A DNA stretch of 64,000 nt from Thalassia testudinum (Eukaryota > Streptophyta > Magnoliopsida > Alismatales > Hydrocharitaceae). The notes under the pieces are model-generated. The model was not told the DNA's origin, made no database searches, and saw only the letters and a program-made list of their open reading frames with translations. Both the position numbers and the translations under genes were made by a program. Of this stretch, positions 23,481-33,830 are shown piece by piece. The number at the start of each line of letters is the position of its first letter. Position 1 is the first letter of the stretch. Location of the stretch: the NCBI GenBank assembly GCA_037157565.1, contig JAZHRO010000055.1, forward strand, positions 41,509,001 through 41,573,000. Reading direction: 5' to 3'.

Positions 23481-26015
23481 TGATGGTAACACCATCATTT
23501 GTCATAAATAACTTAAATTAGTTATAATAAAGGGATAAATGCTCCTAAATGATCGCCTGAGGACAATAATTCCACTCTGATCTGTTTTGAGAAGAATACA
23601 ATAAAACAAGGTTAATTCTGTTGTTTTAACAACACATCATGAATGCAAATTAACCACAAGGTTACTTATGGGTTAATTAAAGGTAAATTGAGCATAAGAG
23701 CCCAAGAATTCAGCTTGCACCTACTGAATCAAGATTTCACGCATTTCAAGAACCAAGACAGGATTGAAAACCCTAATTATCAGCCACGCTTAAATTGGAA
23801 AGGTTATGGTCAAGATAAAATTAATATAAACCTCATAAAATTCATATAAAAATATTATAAGAGGTTTTTTACCTTTTTTTTGACCATCTGAACTTATTTT
23901 GGCATAAAACAAAGATTCAGACGGGAATTTACCCTTATTTGGGCTTGTGTGCAATTTACCCAATCAAACGTAGTCAAAAATCAAATCCAAGTTCACCATC
24001 TGATTCCTTGGGTCAAAATTATGTTAAAAACAAAATTTGGGCCCAATTAGGGTTCATCTTAACTTAGTTTGCATTTTAACCCTTGAAAACTTTATTTCTC
24101 TCACTTAAACCCCTTAGTTTCAATTTTATTGCAAATAAGTCCCTAGATTTGTCATCATTTTTTAAATTTCTGTCCCTACCACCATTATCATGTGAACATG
24201 CCTTCAAGCTGAGATTCAAGAGAGGATTTTTCTCTCAAATAAGATCCAAATCCCTCTAAATTTAGAGGGATTGATCTTAAGGAGATACCCAATCATTTAA
24301 ACCACCTCAAGAACTCCAAATCGATCCCTAAAGCTTAGGAGAGCTCAAGGAATTTGGGGAAGCTTCTCCCTTGAAACCGTGGCTAAATCAAGCTTCTTCC
24401 TTGATTTAGGGCTTGCATTTTGGCTCCATAAATATACCCAAGGTCCCAGCGTGTTTCCCAACCAGGTCTACGTTGGAATCCCCTCTTCTTCCTCCTCTTC
24501 GACCGTGAAATCCACCAGTTCTGGAGGCCCTCTCGCCCCTCCTCTTCTATGCATACAACAGTCGAAGTGGATGCACCAACGTATTCCTCTCTTCTTCGCG
24601 ACCAAAACTGATCAAAGTCCAGCTACTTCGAGCCCCTTCTTTTGTAGCCGCTCCCCTCACTAGAGAACTTCTCATCCACGACCGGTAGCCACACCGGGGT
24701 GGATTTCTCCCCCATCCGTCCCTTAGTTAGGTTTTTTCCTTCCTCTCTCTCTAGCGTAGCTTCAACACCTTCTCCTCCTATTTCAATTGCTCCATCATTG
24801 TCTCCCCTTCCGTCTTTTCTAGCGTCGGCCGTGCCTCCAGCAAGGCCTTGCGACCGACACACACACCTACACGCCCAACCACCACCACCAAAAGCTCCCT
24901 CATCATCCATAGAACAAAAGCCCTCTACCAATTGGGAGTTTCAACCACTCGTTCGCCCCACCGAACGACCCACCCTTTCACCGTCGTCCAACATCATCCA
25001 GCCAATCCACACCTCCAACCACCTAATCACCACTTCCATCACACTCTACACCCCACAACGATCCTTTTGAACTTGTTTAATTGGAGAGATAAGCCCGTTT
25101 TAATGCTTTTAGGATTCAATCGAACCACCGCCGCCGCCGCCGTCATCCTTCACTCCGACCGGCTCCTTCCGACCATCTCCTACTTCAATCCGACCACCAC
25201 TGCATGCGGAATCCATCCACAAAGGAGTCCAGGACACCAATTTGTAGAAGGAAGCCCCACAGCAGCAGCAATCCCCGAAGACATCCTTGGCTACAACGAA
25301 GAGAAGGAAGACAATTTTAGTCCCACATCGTGGGGACCAAAACTCCTCTCAGTGCATAAATTGAATCCTTGTTGTGGGCTCATTGCCTCAGCATGCACGA
25401 GGGTGAGGTCCCTACGCACACACCTATGCCTGCGCCCTCGCCAGCGCTCACGCCTTTCGGGTCTGGGCTTGGATCTGTTTCCCAACACTGTTCAAACTCA
25501 TATACCCGTTTGAGAAAGAAAGAGAAATTTGAGGAGGTGGAGGGGGGTTTTTGCATTGTTGGCCTCGAGATTTGTGCACACATGCCCAACACTTAGGCAT
25601 TTCGAGAGGCTAGTTCATTGTGTTGTGATGTCCTTGTGCTTAGCTTGGCTCTAGTACTGTGGACATACTGACATATTGGCTAACATGGATATCTTGGTGC
25701 TAACACGGCAAGTGGTTGGAGACACTATTGAGATATTTGAATTGGTTAGAGATTGTGATTATCATTGGGATATGTGCTTAACTGTGAGAATTAATTGGTG
25801 ATTCAAATCACCATTTTTAGATTTTTATTATTCTTTTTATTTTACTGATTTTTTAGAAACACTTGCTATTATTCAATATATTGTTAAGTAAGTTCATTAC
25901 AAATCATTCTTATGCTTAATTATTGTGCTCATTTATTTACCATATCCTGATTAGTGGGTTGAATTCCATATTTACTCCTTAAAAATGACCTCGGACTCAC
26001 AATTTACTTTCGTCT
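23481..26015 (-). mobile_element. Family A copy A3, inverted, lacking its 5' tip
   Basis: Reading the plus strand, it opens with TGATGGTAACACCATCA, the complement of the family A 3' end. It passes a minus-strand TATA-like site (24427-24437), GTCCCACATCG near 25322, GTGAGGTCCC near 25404, GGTGATTCAAATCACC near 25797 and GACCTCGGACTC near 25987, in the reverse order of A2. About 100 bp expected at its 5' tip are missing at a junction near 26015. Plus-strand frames across 24699-25513 (up to 221 codons) are antisense to the LTR and have no family resemblance. Confidence 0.7.
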
Positions 26016-29000
26016 GATTCACAAATCAAACGGCTTAAAGTCTGATGTTCTGCTTTATGCTGCAGCTCTTCTTCTTCTACTCTTTCTTTCTCTGACTATT
26101 CCTTTCTTCTGCAGCCTATGCCTCTTCAGACCTTCCTCTTTTTTTTCTCTGCTTTCTCAGCTACGACTTGCTCTTCTCTTTTCTTTTTCTTCCTTACCTC
26201 GACTTAGCCCTTCTTCTTTGGCTCTGTGACTCTCTTCTTCTCCTCCTCCTTTCTCAGGCTTTCCTCTTCTGAATCCGGCTAAGTGTCAGGGCCAAGCTTC
26301 TCAGGGAAAAACGCTCCCCCAACCAGTGCAACTTTCCTCTTCTCTCTTTCTATTTCGATCACGCTCTCCCAGAGACACAGTCGGGTAATCGGACCTAGCG
26401 AACCCGGGTCCAGGCTCACCGGCATGCGATGGTGAGAAAAAAGTGCAGGTCGGGTTATCGGATAGAACCAGGTCCGCGGGTATGTGTCACGGATGAGGCC
26501 TGGTGAGCGGGTGAGAGGGACCTCACCCTGTGAACTAAGGCGAATATCTGCTAACACTTATTCAATTTATTCGCCTCAGTGTACTTTGCAGCCGCCGATG
26601 TGGGACTATCTGCGCTCTTCTCCTTCGTGCATCTGCAGCAGGGGGTCTTCTCTTCAATTGCCTCAGCTCGCGAGGCAGAGGTGTCCAATTGACTGCTTAG
26701 ACTTGTTCACAAGAGGCTTCCGCATGACCTGGAGCTGAGACCTGGGACGGAAGCTCCTCGAACAGCTCTCAAGCAAGCTCGAAGCTTGTTGCTTCCATGG
26801 CAGCAAGGTCGAGTACCTGAAAATAGCGAAACAACTTTTCAGCCATGTCAGAATGCTCAAGGAGTATCGTCAGACGACGGCGAGTGCGATGGTGAGGGTT
26901 ATGTGGCGTGTGGATGGCTGTGCGTTCATGACGAGGTCGAACTACGTGCGTGTGAGTGGGTGATGAGTCCATTTTAATGGACTATTGTTACACCTAAGTA
27001 ATTCAATTCTAACATAGTATGTTTGTTAATAATCACATTAGGTCTTTAAATGATTGCATATGTCATTATTTAAGTTTACATTTATTCTATTGCTTATTAT
27101 GTAATTATTTTAAATTTCATGCAGGTCCCGCAACAACGCACTCGTTACGGGCTAATAATCAGGAAGAAGAGGGAGGAGGATCAATTGTAGAAAAGAATAG
27201 GGGGTGAAAAGATATTTTCCCCCCACAAATATCTAACCTATGGCCATCCTCCTTCAATAGAATAAAACAGCGCTAGCCATATTTAGTAAGGGATTTTGAA
27301 AATCCCTTGACTCGTGGGGGAGAGGAGATAAAGAGAGAGGCGGAGGGGCATGAGAGGGGGGAGATGATCGTGAAGTATTGCGTGCACTGTGGCGAGAGCG
27401 TGCACTATGCGCACAACTTCCACCGCCCGCACCCGCACAGCCACACCAGCGCCTTCACCAAGCCCTTGCCAGCCACCCACCTCGCGTAAGAGGCAGCCAA
27501 GCACCCTTGTGCGCAACCACAGAAGCGCCCTCCTACCCTCACCGCCTGCCCACCCGCCAGCGCCTTCACCTCCCACCGCACGTCTGCAACCACGCGCACT
27601 GCCACAACCGCACCAACTACCATCGCCTGCAGCCGCGCGGCATCGCCTACTCACACTGCAAGCGCACACTGCTCTAGCCCCTTCCAATGCGTTTCCTTAC
27701 CGCAGTGCTCCAAGCCACACCAGCCCCCGCAGGCAGCAGCCCACCGTAGGCGCCCACGCCACAACCACGCCCTTGCACTGCCCGCGCACATCCTTGCCTG
27801 CACCCGCGCCCTCACCGCTCACCGCACTGCCACAACGCGCAAAGGCGCGCACTACAGACCGCACGGAACCTCCTCTTCGTCGTCTTCTTCCTCTCCAGGG
27901 CCCTGCAAGTACCCAAAGCAGGCGCCCACAGCAGCCACGCGTACCCACGCACAAGTGCAGCGTACCCACGTGTGCCCACGCACCCATGCCCACAGTAGCC
28001 GTGCAGCCACCTACCGGCGACAAGTCGACGTTCCTCTCTACCAACCGGCTGCCTCCAGCCACCTCCGGCCACCACATCACCACCATTGCGTAGCCCTCAT
28101 TGAGATGTGCCTTCCCGCCGCGTAGCTCCTCCCACGAAGCCTCCTCGTGCGTGCAAGGAAGAGAGAGGAGAAATCCTCTATTTTCTCCTCAATTAAAATT
28201 TACATTTCATGCCATTGCCATTAGGTATTATTATTTTATTCAGGCCACATTGCATTGATGCACTTATAGTTTCCTGAAATTAATTCACTTGTGTTATGTG
28301 AATCATTTAACTTTGAATTTCAAATCAGATTTACATGCAAGTTAAATTTACATGATATGCCATTACACATGCATCATATACATATTTTTGGGAGCTTAAT
28401 TCCTAACATGAAAATTACATAAATAACCCTGAACTTTTAAGAAAATTGCAAGCTCCATATTCCTCGCATTGAAGTTGTCTGCAAACAACATCATCCTCTA
28501 CTCGTAAATTTATTAGCCTATTCCTCCCTATGGATGCGACATTTTTATTGTAGTTAAATTTGATATTTAGTTTTGATTGAGAGATTTTCCACCACATAAA
28601 ACACAATGACATATCATTCTATTGTTATTTTAATTAAGAGAGAATCTCTCCATCAGTGGGTGTGTTCAGGGGAGTGCGTGAGTGAGTGGAGTGGTGAATA
28701 AAGAGAGGGGAGATGAGTGGAGAGGAGAGGCGGATATTTTGAGGTAGTCGGCGAGGGATTTGGTGGTCTGTGGAGGTGAGATGATCTCGCCGAAGGGGAT
28801 GGTCGGAGATGGAGGAGATGACCTCGCGCAGGGTCGTCGGAGGTCGTAACAAGGTGTGGTGGGTGCGAAAATAAAGTAAAGAAGGTAAGGGACTTAGCTA
28901 GAAGGTTGTTGGACGAAGTGAGGCAAAGATGGTGTCGGATGTGGTATTGCCGACGCCGCAGATGAAGGTGGCTCCGGCGAGGTAGAAACAGCGAGGACGA

Positions 29001-30158
29001 AGGAGGAAAGGGCGTCTACTGGTGCGATGAGATGCGGAAGGAAGCGAGGAAGAGGAATCCGCCATTAGTATTGTGGAAGGACAATGAGGAAAGGAAAAGG
29101 GGATCGTTGGATGTCGAGGAGCCTTTGGCCGTGAAAGAGAGAGAGGAATTGTGGGGAATCATGGCCAATTTCAAGCGTGAGGAGTTCGAGAAGATTTGGC
29201 AGTTCTTTTATAGGGATTCAGAGGCAAGGAAAGCTTGGAAATCAAGCTTTCCAAGCCCAAAAACCCTCACCAGAATTTGATGCTTCTTGATACCCAAATC
29301 TCTCATGCGTTCGCATGAGAGATTGGGAAAGGTTCGGAGCACATGGACGGGTTCAAATTAGAGGGGATTTCTCAAGGAGTTTCCCTTCTAATTTTGGAAG
29401 GGATTCGCTAAGAGATTAAGGAGAAATCTCCTGTCAAAGATCACCGGAGTAAGTTTCCTCCACAATAATGGTGGGGGGGGGGCCTAATTGTGAAGACGAC
29501 GAGGAAGTTAGGGGGTTGAATGTAAGGATTTTTTAACATTGGGGGTATAAATGTAATTAGACAGGACCATTTTGTAAACTAAGTCAAGATAAGCTTATCT
29601 TGGGTCCAAATTTTGGTACAAACCTAATTTGGACCTAAGGAATATAATGGTAAAGTTGGATTTTGGTTTTGACCATGTTTAACTAGGTATTTTATAAAAA
29701 AACCTAAATGAAGGCAAATATCTGTTTGAGACTTTGTTTTGGGTCAAGATGGGTTCTGATGGTTAATTTGAAGGTACCAAACCCTAGAGAATATTTTTAT
29801 ATTATGAGGGTTTAGGTGAATTTTATCCTAACCAGAACCTCGGTTAATTAAGTGAGTCTATTTTTAGGGTTTCAAAAGTCATTTAATTTTTAAAACATGT
29901 GCAAATCCTTTTCTGAGTGATCTAACCCACCTGTTACCTTTTTAGGACCTTTTGACCCTTAATGAATCCCTAGGAAAACCCGTGGTTGCACTGCATTTAA
30001 GATGAGTTGGTAAAATTGTAGTTTTAACCTTAGTTCCTTATTTTTCTTTCATAATGAATATGCAATGACTTTTGACTCTCTGGCGGTTATGTAGGATCAT
30101 TTATTGATTTAATTGGGTCAAAATGAGCTAGTTATGGCTCATGATAGTGTTCCCATCA
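26016..30158 (+). mobile_element. Family A copy A4, forward, lacking its 5' tip, with nested insert
   Basis: It begins at the AATCAAACGGCTTAAAG equivalent of the A1 GATCAGACGTCTTAAAA block, so about 250 bp of the 5' tip are absent. Then come a CT-rich tract (26065-26270), GGTAATCGGACC near 26384, GGGACCTCACCC near 26517, the nested element 26961-28655, TTTTATAGG at 29206-29214, AACCTAATTTGGACCTAAGG near 29621, GGTTATGTAGGATCATTTAT near 30086, and the end GTGTTCCCATCA at 30158. With A3 it forms a head-to-head inverted pair. Confidence 0.7.
26961..28655 (+). mobile_element. Nested TG...CA element, 1,695 bp, TSD GTGGG
   Basis: It starts TGATGAGTCCATTTTAATGG and ends AGAATCTCTCCATCA. The 5 bases GTGGG are repeated on both sides (26956-26960, 28656-28660), and family A homology resumes outside. 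The centre (27340-28140) is very GC-rich with long open frames on both strands (up to 234 codons, Pro/His/Ala-rich) that carry no domain. The flanks are AT-rich. The first 30 bases contain the inverted repeat AGTCCATT..AATGGACT. Probably a solo LTR of a different retrotransposon family. Confidence 0.8.
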
Positions 30159-30399
30159 ACCACCACCACCACCTCCTCCTCATCATTCCTCTTCCTCATC
30201 AACCCAAACCAAAAGCAAAAGAGGAAGGAGCAACAAAATTCCCAACCATATTGTTGAAAGATGATGTCGCTCCTTTACGTGTCGGGTCTCCTCTCCTCCC
30301 TCCTCACCTGCATCCTCCCCTCCCCTCCTACCACCACCTCCACCCCCACTGACATCTCCTCCTCCTTTGCATTCCACACAACCCCTTTCTTCCCCAAAC

Positions 30400-30700
30400 C
30401 CCTAGTTGCCCAACCCTTCCTCCCCATGTGACCCCTCCCTCATCCACATCGCCCTCACCCTCGATGTACCCTACCTTTGCTTCACCTTTCCACCCTTCAC
30501 CTCTACACCCACCACTTCGACCCCCTCTACATTTGCATTCGGCACCACCTCCTCAACTATGCCCGCAATTACCTCTCGGACCTCCTCCCCTCTTCCATCC
30601 ACCGCATCATCTACCTTGATTCTAATGTCCTCCTTGACAATGTCACCAAACTGTGGGTCATCGACCTCTACTCCAAGGCCTCACTGGCCCAAAGTATAGT
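30400..30700 (+). pseudogene. Galacturonosyltransferase-like (GATL, GT8 family) fragment
   Basis: The first frame (from 30406) gives PCDPSLIHIALTLDVPYL, the start of the GATL catalytic domain. After a frame change the second frame (to about 30700) gives LNYARNYLSDLLPSSIHRII then YLDSNVLL and KLWVIDLYSKA. GATL proteins are Golgi glycosyltransferases acting in pectin and xylan synthesis. Between the two blocks about 60 expected residues are missing, and in the metal-binding D-x-D of YLDSD the second Asp is Asn here. The C-terminal half is absent. A Pro/Ser-rich stretch from 30160 may be remains of the N-terminal region. It abuts the family A copy A4 at 30158. Confidence 0.75.
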
Positions 30701-31235
30701 TTATAGGCTTCAATTACAACATAATTTGTTTCTATTTCCAAGTGTTGGCTAAATCAACCTTCTTGAACTTACTATGGATTTCTAATCTTATTCAACTAGT
30801 CACAATATCTTGTGCTTTTCACATCTGTAGGTTGAGCAATTAGAACAACTAGTTGAGTTCTAACAAGCTTTAGCAGAGAAGTAAGAATAGGAACAAACAA
30901 TGCTTCAAGTAATACCAGTAAATTGACACTTTCTCAAGCTAAATTTATAATTCCTTTATTTATGGTTCGCTGCAACACTGAAAAAAGGATGAATTATAAA
31001 AAATTAATGTAGATTTTAATGTGTGAAGCAAGAGTAGAAGGTGACAGAAGATGCACACTTATCTACTAAACAAGATGTTTCCACACAAAGATGTATTGAT
31101 CAAGTTCAAGTACAAAAATCCTACAAAACAAGATTCAATCAGCTTTTTCGGCATCCATGTGAGTGTGGATTCAGATTTATTAGAGGACCTCCTTGTAGGA
31201 GGAACTTTTTTTATCTTATTTCGGCTACAACAAGC
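30701..31235. other. No recognisable feature
   Basis: AT-rich sequence between the GATL remnant and the copia gag remnant. Short overlapping frames at 31041-31256 match nothing I know. Confidence 0.4.
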
Positions 31236-32840
31236 TTACTAGAGGAAGACTTTTGATGAGCAATAACCTTATTTAGATTAGCCTTTCCTTTGGTAAACTT
31301 GGTTAGGTCCTCAAGAAGTTGATTTGATTTTTCTCTAAGATGAGATATTTCTAATTGTATTTTCAAGTCCTCTATTTCAAATCTAAGCAAACCATTTTCA
31401 TCCATACGAAAAGAATTGGATTTCTCTAGGACATGTATTTTATCTAATAATTCTTCCCTATCAAGGAAGTTTTTGTCATTTATAGTCATGTTCAAGTCCT
31501 TTGTTAGCGATTCATTTGTAATAATGAGGTTACCTACTTTCAATGTGAGATCAGTAACTTCATTAGTAAGAGCTAGATTCTTTTTCTTTCAGAACTTAGA
31601 AGGGTCAATGGCTTCTTTGTTCTCAGATTTCAAGAGCTTATTATTAGTTTTTAATTCCTTAAAGTTTGAAAATAAAGATACAAAAGTTTCCCGTAATTCT
31701 TTAAAAGTATAAGAGGGTACTTTATTTCGCTCGGCTTTTTGTTTAGAGTCGGGTCTGGATTCGATTTCATCTTTGGTTGTCATAAGACTCAAGCAAGTAG
31801 TTTCCTTGGTAGAATTGTCTTCCTCTTCTTTTAAGCTAGAGTCATCCCAAGTGGCTTGGAATGCTTTCTTCTTGAATGATTTTGGCTTGGTGGATTTCTT
31901 GCACCCCATCACCTCCTTGTTCTTCTTGTCCTCATCCCTTTTAAATAAGGGACACTCTTTTCTCATGTGGCCCCACTTTTTGCAATTGTAGCAAAAAAGA
32001 GGTTCTTCTTATTCTCTCTTTCCCTTGATGTCTTTCTCATTCCTGACAAACTTAAATTTTTTAGCAAGCAACACAAAATCTTCGTCGTCAGAATTTACCT
32101 CACTATTAGCTGCAACTTTGAATGCTATGTTTTTCTTCTTCGACTGCAAAGTGATGGATTTCCTTCTTTGTTCCATCTTAGTCTCGTAGGCCATAAGGTT
32201 CCCAAGAAGATGATCCATGTTCAATTCTTCTACTTGATGTACTTCTTCAATGGCGATCACCTTTTTCTCCCATTTCGATCCAAGGATGCATAGGAGTTTA
32301 GATTGCAGCTCTCCTTGAACAAACATTTTTCCCAAGGATTTGAGATTGTTCATGATTAACGTGAATCGAGTATACATTTCTGCTAACTTCTCATTTTCTC
32401 TCACAAAGAAGGTTTTGAATTCCTACAACAAAAGGTTAGTTTTGGAAGTTTTGAGTTTAGATGTAATTTCAAGAGTTACCTTAAGTGTCCTCCATATCTC
32501 ATATGCGATGGAGCATTGGCTAATCCATTTGAACTCTTTCAAACTCAAGGCACAATACAAAGCATTCATGGCTTTTGCATTGAGGTTGAGTTGTTGGATT
32601 TGGTTCTCCGAGTATCCGGTTGTAGGCTTCTCAGGGATCTAGTATTGAGTTTCACACTTCTCCCAAACTTCATAGTCATTTGCCTACAACCACATCTTCA
32701 TTATTAATTTCCAAGAAGAGTAGTTCATACCTTCGAAGAGTGGTGGTCGAGAGGTGGATTGTCCTTCAATTCGATTGGTGGCATCGACTTTCTCCTCTAT
32801 CAGATCTTTGCAAGGAAGTGACTCCAACAGGTGTGTGAAA
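31236..32840 (-). pseudogene. Ty1/copia gag remnant (UBN2, zinc knuckle, coiled coil)
   Basis: On the minus strand, in order: the gag start with GMNYSSWKLIMKMWL (about 32730-32690), the UBN2-type gag core interrupted by stops (32640-32410, with MNALYCALS and AYEIWRTL), a clear segment 32404-32009 (RFTLIMNNLKSLGK...LLCILGSKWEKK), a CCHC knuckle C-YN-C-KKWG-H-MRKE-C near 31995-31950, a Lys-rich linker, and after a frameshift a coiled coil (31560-31211). The gag protein would form the retroelement particle. Pol is not seen; the remnant is cut at about 31236. A primer-binding site lies just upstream. Confidence 0.85.
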
Positions 32841-32844
32841 AGTC

Positions 32845-32857
32845 TCTCTAATACCAA
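32845..32857 (-). promoter_or_regulatory. Primer-binding site of the copia remnant
   Basis: Minus-strand TTGGTATTAGAGA corresponds to the common plant TTGGTATCAGAGC primer-binding site (initiator-Met tRNA), with C-to-T and last-base changes. It lies a few tens of bases upstream of the gag start, as expected. Confidence 0.65.
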
Positions 32858-32861
32858 CTAA

Positions 32862-33830
32862 AAATACACTAGAGGGGGGTGAGTAGTGTAATTGCAGTAA
32901 ATATAAGCAAATAAAAATTTGCAAATGACAATCACACAAGGAATACAAAATCCCATTGAGATCAGGGTAATAAATAAGTTTGACAACATTATTGGATGTC
33001 TGTCTAAGGTGCCAAACATCTTATGGTTGTAGATATGTCTAGCTATAGTGTTGGATGTTTAATATTGAAGAGGGCTAGTGACTTCATTTGGCCTTTCTGC
33101 AGGGTACATGGCTCTATGGTTTAGATGTCTGAAAGGGGTATATCATATGTCTAATATAAAAGTCAAACGTCTAGAAATACAAGGGAAGATTCATGGAACT
33201 CTTTCTGATCTATTGGATCTTCTGCAAGGTTCTTGTACATAAGTGTTAGATGTCCGCAGGACGTCTGGAGGAACTAATGGACATATGATGGTAATGATTA
33301 TCTTGAGAAATGATTTTTTGAAATGCTAATGGAGATTATTATATCTGACAAATCAAGATTTTGATCAAATTACACCTAACTTCTCTTTATTGGACGTCTA
33401 AAGAGGTCTCTAGATGCTTGGGAATAATAATAAATTATTGGGTGATAGTTTCTTAAGGTTCTCAAGAGGGTTTGGTCTGACATCATTTGATTTGGTTCTA
33501 ATTCAAACCTAACAGTCTAATATTAGACATTTGAGACTATGTTCAGATGTCTTTAGGTGTTTCTGGATGTCTAACATAAAGGTTGGATGTCTAATGTGTA
33601 GAATACAGGACTTGTGAAGAGAGTGTATTTGTGTTTTGGACATCTAAATAGCTTAGACGTCTTGAAATGAAACATCATACGTTTGATACAAGTGTTAGAC
33701 GTTTGACTTTGGAGTTTGATTTGGAACAAAGTTTGGATTGGGATCTATTTGTTTTACGTAAGAGTTGGTTGGTTGTAAATGAGTTTCTTAGATCTTATTG
33801 ATGCTCTTTTATAACTATCTAGACTTAGTA
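32862..33830 (-). repeat. Probable copia LTR region with dense GACGTCT-like motifs
   Basis: This lies on the LTR side of the primer-binding site. The plus strand opens with ACACTAGAGGGGGGTGAGTA. From 32990 to 33720 there are about 20 variants of GGATGTCTG, AGACGTTTG or GACGTCTGG, spaced irregularly. The outer LTR boundary and a second LTR were not found, so the right limit is approximate. Confidence 0.45.

Noticed and set aside
24848..25513. 221-codon plus-strand frame
   Set aside because: Antisense to family A copy A3, not open in the other four copies, and no family resemblance.
27389..28093. 234-codon frame, with overlapping 129- to 134-codon antisense frames
   Set aside because: GC-rich core of the nested LTR-like element; open in several frames on both strands, with no domain and composition-driven residues.
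23481..30158. Single Mutator-like element with long terminal inverted repeats
   Set aside because: The arms are two copies of an element that occurs singly elsewhere with TG...CA ends and 5-bp duplications, and no 9-bp duplication flanks the pair.
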